Source: Massilia sp. UBA2604
Lineage (GTDB): Bacteria; Pseudomonadota; Gammaproteobacteria; Burkholderiales; Burkholderiaceae_D
Length of the DNA stretch: 17,323 bases
Assembly (NCBI GenBank): GCA_002339265.1
Contig: DDKG01000010.1
Span: 1-17,323, forward strand
Direction: 5' to 3'
In this document: positions 6,969 through 13,361 of the stretch, one piece after another
How the letters are laid out: the number at the start of each line of letters is the position of its first letter
How positions within the stretch are numbered: the first letter of the stretch is position 1
Translations under genes and position numbers: made by a program
Notes under the pieces: model-generated
What the model was told of the DNA's origin: nothing
Database searches by the model: none
The model's input: only the letters and a program-made list of their open reading frames with translations

Positions 6969-7489
6969 TCGTTTCCCCTCGATTTTTGTTCGTCTTGTAG
7001 TTGGCGTACGCTTGCCGCCCGATGCTTGCGGATTCTACAAGCGGACGGCGCACGCACGATTGTCCTGGCTCGCCCGTCCACGCGCCTTGTGTTGAGACAC
7101 GGCGAGCGGCGGGCGAGTGGCTCGATCATAGCGATTCCAGCGGGGCCGTCCGTGTTCGCACTAACACAGTGCGTAATTACATTGCTTCTGGTAAATGCAT
7201 TGTTCGGTCAACTTGGTGCGCGCAGAGGTGCACTGGTGTCTGGGATGATTTCAGGCCTCTGAAATATGAGGCGTTATAGTTAAAACCCCGTCGTTCCCGA
7301 GCGGAAGTCATATCTGCCAGTGGCAGGAATGACTTACATACTCTGCGGATGAATATTCCGCCGCACTATTAGGTGCATCGTAAGCGTGATTGAACCGAGA
7401 TCGCCGAATAAACAAAGGCACTTTTATTTCCATAGGGAAAGTAAAATATAGGTTTCATCTTCTGTCCAATTGCAGCGCGAAAACCGACC
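6969..7489. other. Gene-free region, lower GC, with several inverted repeats
   Basis: About 520 bases between the antiporter and metalloprotease starts. No convincing coding sequence: the open frames here have no recognisable protein features. Besides the 31-bp palindrome at 7305-7335 there are smaller inverted repeats: CTTGTAG (6994-7000) with CTACAAG (7035-7041), CGCAC (7157-7161) with GTGCG (7169-7173), and GCGGA (7345-7349) with TCCGC (7357-7361). A TAGAAT on the minus strand (7032-7037) and a TAAAAT on the plus strand (7442-7447) are possible -10 elements for the flanking divergent genes, but neither has a good -35. Base composition becomes AT-richer from about 7140 onward, continuing into the next gene. 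Confidence 0.5.
7305..7335. repeat. 31-bp near-perfect palindrome
   Basis: Centred on G7320, 13 of 15 positions per arm are complementary: outer arms AAGTCAT (7305-7311) and ATGACTT (7329-7335), inner arms CTGCCA (7314-7319) and TGGCAG (7321-7326). The exceptions are one A/A mismatch and one T/G pair. There is no following T tract, so it reads more like a binding site for a dimeric or tetrameric protein, or the stem of a structured RNA, than an intrinsic terminator. It lies 155 bases upstream of the metalloprotease start. Confidence 0.6.
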
Positions 7490-8236
7490 ATGACCGATAT
7501 CACTCCTCCAAAGCTTCTCAATTTTAGGTTGCCAGAAGTAATTGACCTGCGCCAACCAGACGCCCGTATTAACTTCGAGGTTGAAGCGACCGATGAAGTG
7601 GGAGGAAGCGGACTGGCGTACGTCAACATTGTGCTGGACCGTTTCGTAAGTGGCGGCATGGCACGGAAGCATGTGGTTTTTTTTGCTGGAGGTGGCTCAG
7701 CGGACGGTCAGCTCACTGGCACCGACACTTTCACGGACAGCACTCCGATCACGGCTGCAAGCGTTTACAACATAGGACCTGGAACGCCTACTGGAACTGT
7801 GGGCATTGCGCGTATCAGCGTCGTGGATCATGCTGGTAACGCCACCACGTATAACGCGCAGCAGCTCGATTCGCTGGGATTCAACGCGACTGTAAACCTG
7901 ATCAACTCAGCCGCACCACCGCCCCCCACGGCAGTATTTGTAGCCCAGGACGTGTCAACGTCGTCGAGGACTTTCGAAGGGACAGGACAAGCCGGTACGG
8001 CCATTTACATCGCTAGTTTCGTGGAAGGTGGTTGGGTCAATATCGGTACTACCATCGTGGGCGCCGATGGAAAATGGGTTCTGCAAGCGACTCAGCTAGC
8101 CGACGGTATATACGACCAAGTTTCCGTTTGGGCCGAGGATGCGGAAGGAAACGCGTCGTCATTGAGCCCACAATTTGCCTTCGATGTCTGGGAGGATGGC
8201 CTCGCCCCCCCCATCGTTTGCCCTTCCAACCGATAG
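7490..8236 (+). CDS. Ig-like repeat / metalloprotease protein, 5' part (frame broken at C8 tract)
   Basis: 248 codons from the ATG at 7490 (no clear ribosome binding site), ending in a premature TAG at 8234-8236. There is no signal peptide, which fits type I secretion rather than Sec. Residues about 3-140 are a beta-rich Ig-like module (INFEVEATDEVGGSGLAYVN, then VVDHAGN), and 143-238 a second Ig-like domain (TFEGTGQAGTAIYI, then VGADGKWVLQATQLADGIYD and VWAEDAEGNASSLS). The last codons, IVCPSNR, do not fit the domain. Removing one C from the eight-C run (8205-8212) continues the frame as GLAPP-SFALPTDSQ into the next open frame, restoring a single 732-residue protein. Composition is AT-richer than all neighbours, suggesting later acquisition. 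Downstream domains are in the next entry. Confidence 0.8.
   Translation: MTDITPPKLLNFRLPEVIDLRQPDARINFEVEATDEVGGSGLAYVNIVLDRFVSGGMARKHVVFFAGGGSADGQLTGTDTFTDSTPITAASVYNIGPGTPTGTVGIARISVVDHAGNATTYNAQQLDSLGFNATVNLINSAAPPPPTAVFVAQDVSTSSRTFEGTGQAGTAIYIASFVEGGWVNIGTTIVGADGKWVLQATQLADGIYDQVSVWAEDAEGNASSLSPQFAFDVWEDGLAPPIVCPSNR
8205..8212. repeat. Homopolymer run of eight C at the frame break
   Basis: An uninterrupted C8 tract lies exactly where the protein homology changes frame. Seven C would give one continuous gene; eight give a stop 22 bases later. Such tracts change length by slipped-strand mispairing and are classic phase-variation switches, but they are also a frequent sequencing-error site. 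Confidence 0.75.
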
Positions 8237-8243
8237 TCAAGGG

Positions 8244-9689
8244 ATGCTTCGTTCCGATAATCCGGTCGTTACCGGGAAGGGCACACCTCAAGCTACGGTT
8301 ACCCTTTTCGCCGACGGCAAAGCTGTAGGCCTTGGCAGGGTAGACGATGGTGGTAACTGGGCAATCCTTTCCGAAACACTGACGTCTGGCAGCCATACTT
8401 TCACAGCGTCGCAAAGCACTGCGGGGGGCCACACGTCGGAACCAAGCCACCCGGCGCAGGCCACTGTCGCAGTTCTAGATACCGGCCTGAAGTTCAAAGT
8501 TACTTCCGTAGGTGGCTCCAGTGTGAATGGGGACCGGACGTTCATTCAGAATATGCTCGACGATACCGCAGCCCGGATCAGCGAGTTCATTGACACCAAC
8601 ACTACTATCCCTGTAAGCGTGAACATCGCAGACCTCGGGAACGCCGTGGCTAGAGCTGGGGCTAGATGGCTCGGCACTAACAGCGATGGCACGCCGATTT
8701 TGGAGGATGCGCATCTGGAGCTGAGCTCGAAGTATCCCGGCCTGTACTCGCAGAGTGAAGAGGCAAATCCCTACCTTTTCGCACACGAGATGCTCCACGC
8801 CCTGGGAATGAACAGTGGCGTGTTTGCATTGAAAAACCAAATTGAGACTCGCAGCGATGGTGTTTTCTTCACCGGCGCGAACGCAGTGGCGGTCAACGGT
8901 GGCCCCGTACGACTGTCGAGTGATCGCGCGCACATTGACGACAATTCTGATCTGATGTCTCCAGGCGGCGGAAGTCTGGATAGTCCAGCGTTCGCAGCTA
9001 GCAATCCGCTGGCGCCGTTCTCAGCTCTTGACGTTGCGATCCTGAAGGATCTTGGATGGAGCACCAAACCCGTACTTGTATCTGCGGATGGACACACCTT
9101 CGTAGCTGGCAGCGGCAAGGCGGGCTTTGATCAAGTCGACGGCACCAGTGGCCTGGACACCTTCTTCATCAACGAAAACCGCGCCACTTTCACCGGTAAT
9201 TGGAATAACGGTGAATACCTCATCTCAAGCGTCGTTGACGGTACTTCACACAGCCTGAACGGCATCGAGCGAATCAAGTTCGCAGATGCTACCGCGGCGC
9301 TCGACGTTGATGGCGTCGCGGGGCAAGTCTATCGTCTTTACGAAGCTGTGTTTGGCCGCACGCCTGATAAGGCAGGCTTGGGCTTCTGGATCAAAGGGGT
9401 AGACAACGGACAGTCCATTGCCCAGGTCGCTGACCAGTTCGCAGCGTCAGCCGAGTTCAAGACGCTCTACGGCACAGACCCGAGCGCGGAGCAGATCGTC
9501 ACAAAGCTGTATGCGAACGTCCTGCACCGTGTACCGGACCAGGGTGGCTACGACTATTGGCTTCCGATCATCAAAAACAATCCAAGCCTAGTGGAAGAAG
9601 TCTTGGTCGCTTTCAGCGAGAGCGCCGAGAACAAGGAGCAGGTAGCGAAGATCATCGGCAACGGCTTCGAATATGAGCCGTATGGCTGA
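8244..9689 (+). CDS. Ig-like / zinc metalloprotease / DUF4214 protein, 3' part
   Basis: The open frame runs through 8213-9689; 8244 is the first ATG in it (CAAGGG just before), though the natural product is probably a continuation of the gene starting at 7490. Domains in order: a third Ig-like repeat (VTGKGTPQATVTLFADGKAV to about 8480); a zinc protease-like domain with HEMLHALGMNS (codons from 8784; His432, Glu433, His436 in the restored 732-residue protein) and a possible Met-turn AHIDDNSDLMSP; a hemolysin-type/RTX-like beta segment (FDQVDGTSGLDTFFINENRA); and a C-terminal DUF4214 region (YEAVFGRTPDKAGLGFWIKG, VLHRVPDQGGYDYW) ending in FEYEPYG. DUF4214 is common in type I secreted or surface proteins. 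Position 11 of the HExxHxxGxxH/D motif is Ser, so the third metal ligand is atypical. No type I exporter genes are in the window. Confidence 0.8.
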   Translation: MLRSDNPVVTGKGTPQATVTLFADGKAVGLGRVDDGGNWAILSETLTSGSHTFTASQSTAGGHTSEPSHPAQATVAVLDTGLKFKVTSVGGSSVNGDRTFIQNMLDDTAARISEFIDTNTTIPVSVNIADLGNAVARAGARWLGTNSDGTPILEDAHLELSSKYPGLYSQSEEANPYLFAHEMLHALGMNSGVFALKNQIETRSDGVFFTGANAVAVNGGPVRLSSDRAHIDDNSDLMSPGGGSLDSPAFAASNPLAPFSALDVAILKDLGWSTKPVLVSADGHTFVAGSGKAGFDQVDGTSGLDTFFINENRATFTGNWNNGEYLISSVVDGTSHSLNGIERIKFADATAALDVDGVAGQVYRLYEAVFGRTPDKAGLGFWIKGVDNGQSIAQVADQFAASAEFKTLYGTDPSAEQIVTKLYANVLHRVPDQGGYDYWLPIIKNNPSLVEEVLVAFSESAENKEQVAKIIGNGFEYEPYG

Positions 9690-9760
9690 TCCGATGGCCT
9701 ATCGTAATGCTCGACGCCACGGGTACGACGTTCTGGCGTAGCAGGTGAGAGGCAACGAAC

Positions 9761-10930
9761 CTACTTGCTGAGCAGACGCATCGCCCGTTCCAGCCCTTCG
9801 AGCGTGATTGGAAACATGCGATTGTTCATGATCTGGCGAATCAGGGCGATCGATTGCCGGTACTGCCACAGATGTTCGGGCTCGGGATTGAGCCAGGCGA
9901 ATTTGGGAAAGGTCGACACGAAGCGCGCCAGCCAGGCCGCGCCCGGTTCTTCGTTGTTGTGTTCGACCGAGCCGCCCGGCGCGATCACCTCGTACGGACT
10001 CATGGTGGCGTCGCCGACAAAGATCACCCGCGTATCGGCCGGATACTTGCGCAGCACGTCCCAGGTCGGGAAGCGCTCGCTGTGGCGGCGGCGGTTATTC
10101 TTCCACAGGTAGTCGTAGACGCAGTTGTGGAAGTAATAGAACTCCATATTTTTGAATTCGCTGCTGGCGGCCGAGAACAGTTCTTCGGTGCGCTCGATGT
10201 GGTCGTCCATCGAGCCGCCGACGTCGAGCAGCATCACCACCTTGATCCGGTTCTTGCGCTCGGGGCGCATGCGGATGTCGAGCCAGCCGGCGTTGCTGGC
10301 GGTGGCGCGGATCGTGTCGTCCAGCGCCAGTTCATCAAGCGCGCCCTGGCGCGCGAAGCGGCGCAGGCGGCGCAACGCCACTTTCAGATTGCGCGTGCCC
10401 AGCTCGCGCTCGTCGTCGTAGTCGCGGAAGGTGCGCTGCTCCCATACCTTGACCGCGCTGCGGTTGCGGCCAGTTCCGCCGATGCGGATGCCTTCCGGGT
10501 TCGTGCCTCCATGGCCGAAGGGCGAGGTGCCGCCGGTGCCGATCCACTTGCTGCCGCCGGCATGGCGTTCCTTCTGCTCTTTCAGCAGCTCTTGCAGGCG
10601 CTGCTGCAGCTTGTCGTAGCCGAATTTTTCCAGCTGCGCCTTCTGTTCGGGCGTGAGCTCGCGCTCGAAACGCTTGATCAGCCACTCCAATGGGATGTCC
10701 GCCTTCTCGTCGAACACCGCATCGACACCCTTGAACCAGAGACCGAACACGCGATCGAACTTGTCGAAATGGGCCTCGTCCTTCACCAGCGTCAGGCGCG
10801 CGAGGTAATAGAACTCGTCGAGCGAGGGCAGGATCACCTGGCGCTGCAAGGCTTCGAGCAGGGTCAGGAATTCGCGGATCGAGACCGGGACCTTGGCCTC
10901 GCGCAGGGCGCGGAAGAAGTCGATCAGCAT
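9761..10930 (-). CDS. VWA domain protein (CoxE-like), partner of MoxR ATPase
   Basis: 389 residues from the ATG at 10930 (MLIDFFRALREAKVPVSIRE); the frame is open further upstream but those codons are only a shadow of the acetyltransferase gene. An AAAGG ribosome binding site lies eight bases before it, inside the end of the previous gene, and the genes are four bases apart. Residues 1-110 are helical, about 124-160 is a Gly-rich linker (GTGGTSPFGHGGTNPEG), and the VWA domain covers about 225-389. Its metal-ion site is DVGGS (Asp236 to Ser240) instead of the usual DxSxS, with Asp307 in FVGDATMSP as another likely ligand. CoxE-like VWA proteins work with MoxR AAA+ ATPases in assembling or activating target enzymes, as in metal insertion into CO dehydrogenase. 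The target here is unknown. Cytoplasmic. Confidence 0.9.
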   Translation of the reverse strand: MLIDFFRALREAKVPVSIREFLTLLEALQRQVILPSLDEFYYLARLTLVKDEAHFDKFDRVFGLWFKGVDAVFDEKADIPLEWLIKRFERELTPEQKAQLEKFGYDKLQQRLQELLKEQKERHAGGSKWIGTGGTSPFGHGGTNPEGIRIGGTGRNRSAVKVWEQRTFRDYDDERELGTRNLKVALRRLRRFARQGALDELALDDTIRATASNAGWLDIRMRPERKNRIKVVMLLDVGGSMDDHIERTEELFSAASSEFKNMEFYYFHNCVYDYLWKNNRRRHSERFPTWDVLRKYPADTRVIFVGDATMSPYEVIAPGGSVEHNNEEPGAAWLARFVSTFPKFAWLNPEPEHLWQYRQSIALIRQIMNNRMFPITLEGLERAMRLLSK

Positions 10931-10934
10931 CGCT

Positions 10935-11525
10935 TTAGCCTTTGGCGTGGTGCGCGAGGCGCGCCTCCAGGTGCGCCTGTACCCGCGGCCATTCGGCGCG
11001 CAGGATGCTGTACATGACGGTGTCGCGCGGCTGCCCGTTGCGGCGCGCCACGTGGTGGCGCAGCACGCCATCCTTGTGCGCGCCGAGGCGCTCGATGGCC
11101 GCCTGCGAAGCGAAGTTTTCGCCATCGGTGCGCAGGCCGACCACGGCGCAGCCGAGGGTGTCGAACGCATGCCGCATCAGCATCAGCTTGCAGCTCGTGT
11201 TCACATGGCTGCGCTGCGCGCGTTTGGCATACCAGGTGTAGCCGATCTCGACCCGGTCGACTTCCGGCACGATGTCGTGGTAGCTGGTGCTGCCGATGAC
11301 GGCGCCGCTGGCGGCGTCGATCACGGCCCAGGCCTGCCGGTTGGGCGTCGACAGCGCCAGGTCGAGGTAGCCGGCGACGTCGTCCGGCGCCGGCACCCAG
11401 GTCACGCGCAGCTTATGCAATTCGCCGTCGCTGGCCGCCGCGCGCATGCCGTCGGCATGGTGCGGCGCCAACGGTTCGAGGCGCACGCCGTTGAGTTCCA
11501 GCGTGATGGGCGCGACCTTGATCAT
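10935..11525 (-). CDS. GNAT family N-acetyltransferase (RimJ/RimL type)
   Basis: 196 residues from the ATG at 11525, which overlaps the MoxR stop as ATGA (11522-11525) and has GAGGAA seven bases upstream, so it is translationally coupled. Family features: an N-terminal LELNGVRLEPLAPHHADGM, the central EIGYTWYAKRAQRSHVNTSCKLMLMRHAF acetyl-CoA-binding region (about 93-121), and GLRTDGENFASQAAIERLGAHKDG (about 130-153). These match RimJ/RimL-like acetyltransferases, which acetylate N-terminal amines of proteins or small amines. The substrate is unknown. Lying between moxR and the VWA gene in one operon, it may modify the same target, but this is inference. Confidence 0.9.
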   Translation of the reverse strand: MIKVAPITLELNGVRLEPLAPHHADGMRAAASDGELHKLRVTWVPAPDDVAGYLDLALSTPNRQAWAVIDAASGAVIGSTSYHDIVPEVDRVEIGYTWYAKRAQRSHVNTSCKLMLMRHAFDTLGCAVVGLRTDGENFASQAAIERLGAHKDGVLRHHVARRNGQPRDTVMYSILRAEWPRVQAHLEARLAHHAKG

Positions 11526-12367
11526 CGCCGGTTCCTCGCCATCGCCATCAGGCGGTCGAACAGGGCGATGTCCTGCTCGTTCTTGAGCAGGGCTCCGTGC
11601 AGTGGCGGCGCCGCGTCTTCCGCGCGCAGCGCTTCGGCCGGCACATCCTCGGCCAGCAGCAGCTTGAGCCAGTCGAGGAATTCCGAGGTGGACGGCTTCT
11701 TCTTGATGCCGGGGACGTCGCGCAGCGCATAGAAGCTTTGCAGCGCGGCCGCCAGCAAGTCCTGCTTCAGCGTCGGGAAGTGCACGCCCACGATGTCGGC
11801 CATCGTCTCGCGGTCCGGGAACTGGATGTAATGGAAGAAGCAGCGGCGCAGGAAGGCGTCGGGCAACTCCTTTTCATTGTTCGAGGTGATGATCACCAGC
11901 GGACGGTGCTTCGCCACCACCATCTCGCGCGTTTCGTAGACATAGAACTCCATGCGGTCGAGTTCACGCAGCAGGTCGTTCGGGAACTCGATGTCGGCCT
12001 TGTCGACTTCGTCGATCAGGAGCACCACCGGCTCGGGCGAGGTAAACGCCTGCCACAGCACGCCCTTGACGATGTAGTTCTGGATGTCGCGCACGCGCTC
12101 GTCGCCCAGCTGCGAATCGCGCAGGCGCGAGACGGCGTCGTATTCGTACAGGCCCTGCTGGGCCTTGGTGGTCGACTTCACGTGCCACTGCAGCAGAGGC
12201 ATGTTCAGCGCGGCTGCGACTTCTTCGGCCAGCATGGTCTTGCCGGTGCCCGGCTCGCCCTTGATCAGGAGCGGACGGCCCAGCGTGAGCGCGGCGTTGA
12301 CGGCCAGTTTCAGGTCGGGCGTGGCGACGTAGTTGTCGCTGCCTTCGAAGCGGGGAGATGCATGCAT
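11522..12367 (-). CDS. MoxR family AAA+ ATPase
   Basis: 281 residues from the ATG at 12367. Walker A is GEPGTGKT (37-44), Walker B VVLLIDEVD (Asp119-Glu120), sensor 1 TSNNEKELPD (161-170), and Arg174/Arg175 in FLRRC are arginine-finger candidates. MoxR ATPases form hexamers that act with VWA proteins as chaperones for enzyme or complex maturation. It is the first gene of an operon with the acetyltransferase and VWA genes, with four-base overlap and four-base gap. No ribosome binding site is visible before the start (the upstream bases are C-rich), although no better ATG exists. A TATACT on the minus strand (12402-12407) could be its -10. Divergent from the cytochrome genes. Confidence 0.9.
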   Translation of the reverse strand: MHASPRFEGSDNYVATPDLKLAVNAALTLGRPLLIKGEPGTGKTMLAEEVAAALNMPLLQWHVKSTTKAQQGLYEYDAVSRLRDSQLGDERVRDIQNYIVKGVLWQAFTSPEPVVLLIDEVDKADIEFPNDLLRELDRMEFYVYETREMVVAKHRPLVIITSNNEKELPDAFLRRCFFHYIQFPDRETMADIVGVHFPTLKQDLLAAALQSFYALRDVPGIKKKPSTSEFLDWLKLLLAEDVPAEALRAEDAAPPLHGALLKNEQDIALFDRLMAMARNRR

Positions 12368-12455
12368 GGCGGGTGACGGGGAAATCGAAGAAGGTGAGGC
12401 GAGTATATGACAAATCCATCACGCTCTCCGGACCGGGACGCCAGACGCCGGTTTG

Positions 12456-12484
12456 TAGACTGGTGTCAAGTCTTCAGATAGAAT
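12456..12484 (+). promoter_or_regulatory. Candidate promoter for the cytochrome c genes
   Basis: TAGACT (12456-12461) and TAGAAT (12479-12484) are spaced by 17 bases. The -10 matches TATAAT at five of six positions and the -35 matches TTGACA at four of six. It lies about 70 bases before the first cytochrome start at 12556, in the divergent gap with moxR. Confidence 0.4.
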
Positions 12485-12555
12485 CGGCCCGTTGGTAAGC
12501 CTTTGCTAAGTTTTTGTGCGGTTGCGGTTTTCGAAATATAACTAACGAGACGCCC

Positions 12556-12912
12556 ATGAAAAAAACTCTGGTACCACTGGCGCTGGCGGTGTTCGCCTGC
12601 GCCGCCGGCAGCGCATCCGCCGCGGAAGTGGTCGGTAATCCCCAGGCGGCCACCGCCAAGATCGAGATGTGCATCGGCTGCCACGCCATCCCCGGCGGCT
12701 ACAAGACGGCATTCCCCGAGGTGTACCGCGTGCCGATGATCGGCGGCCAGTCGGCCAAGTACATCGAATCCGCACTCAAGGCCTATCGCAAGGGCGACCG
12801 CAAGCATCCTTCCATGACCGGCATCGCGCGCTCGATGAGCGACCAGGACATCGCCGACGTGGCTGCTTACTATTCCCAGCAATCGTCGAACCAGACGACC
12901 GCCAAGCGATGA
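12556..12912 (+). CDS. Exported monohaem cytochrome c (class I)
   Basis: 118 residues from the ATG at 12556; the frame opens earlier, but MKKTLVPLALAVFACAAGSASAA is a clean Sec signal peptide. One haem site, CIGCH (Cys39, Cys42, His43), and Met87 in HPSM is the likely sixth ligand. It is a small periplasmic electron carrier. The MIGGQSAKYIESALKAYRKG and MSDQDIADVAAYYSQ segments resemble one half of dihaem cytochrome c4 or cytochrome c553. The ATGA at 12909-12912 gives a stop/start overlap with an upstream alternative start for the second cytochrome, so the two are co-transcribed. A weak candidate promoter is at 12456-12484. The redox partner is unknown. Confidence 0.9.
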   Translation: MKKTLVPLALAVFACAAGSASAAEVVGNPQAATAKIEMCIGCHAIPGGYKTAFPEVYRVPMIGGQSAKYIESALKAYRKGDRKHPSMTGIARSMSDQDIADVAAYYSQQSSNQTTAKR

Positions 12913-12920
12913 GGACCGCC

Positions 12921-13259
12921 ATGAAGAAAACGATGCTCCTGCTGGCGCTCGGCGCTGTGTCTTGCGGCGCTGCCGCCAACGACGTCAAGCGCGGCGAAGC
13001 CCTGGCCCAGAAATACAACTGCGCCTCCTGCCACGGCGCCGACTACAACAAGGCGATCGACCCGACCTATCCCAAGCTGGCCGGCCAGCATGGCGACTAT
13101 CTGACGCATGCACTGCGCGCCTACAAGCGCGGGGCCGGCGCCAATGGCCGCGTCAACCCGATCATGGCCGCCATCGTGCAGCCCCTGTCGAACCAGGACA
13201 TGTCCGACCTCGGCGCCTATCTCTCCAGCCTGCCGTCGCAGCTGGTGGTCAAGAAGTAG
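12921..13259 (+). CDS. Exported monohaem cytochrome c, second of tandem pair
   Basis: 112 residues from the ATG at 12921, chosen over the in-frame ATG at 12909 because GAGG (12911-12914) sits six bases before it and the signal peptide MKKTMLLLALGAVSCGAAA then begins cleanly. Haem motif CASCH (Cys34, Cys37, His38); Met82 in NPIMAAI is the likely axial ligand. PKLAGQHGDYLTHALRAYKRG and LSNQDMSDLGAYLSSL align by eye with the first cytochrome and with cytochrome c4 domains, so the pair probably arose by duplication or by splitting of a dihaem protein. Periplasmic electron transfer is expected. The SulP gene follows after 102 bases. Confidence 0.9.
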   Translation: MKKTMLLLALGAVSCGAAANDVKRGEALAQKYNCASCHGADYNKAIDPTYPKLAGQHGDYLTHALRAYKRGAGANGRVNPIMAAIVQPLSNQDMSDLGAYLSSLPSQLVVKK

Positions 13260-13361
13260 CAGGGCCGCGACACGCGTTCCAGCGTCAACTGGTAACATCT
13301 CGTCCCCTTCCGCCGCATCGCCGGCCGGGGGATTGATTGTTGTCCATCCGCTGGAGCCCCC

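Noticed and set aside
5493..7262. Long plus-strand open frame opposite the antiporter and ligase genes
   Set aside because: Repetitive Gln/His/Gly/Arg composition and no recognisable motif; the minus-strand genes have clear family motifs and start signals.
7320..7338. TGGCAGG as a possible sigma-54 -24 element
   Set aside because: The required GC at -12 (TTGCA/T) is missing; the bases are one arm of the 31-bp palindrome.
7369..7672. Two small minus-strand open frames before and over the metalloprotease start
   Set aside because: No ribosome binding site or recognisable domain, and they overlap the Ig-like coding sequence on the other strand.
9714..9739. ACGCCA / TGGCGT inverted repeat as a terminator for the metalloprotease gene
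   Set aside because: Only six pairs across a 14-base loop, with no T tract; too weak to call.
12464..12469. Perfect TTGACA -35 on the minus strand upstream of moxR
   Set aside because: No -10-like hexamer lies 15-19 bases downstream; the region there is GC-rich. The TATACT at 12402-12407 is too far away.
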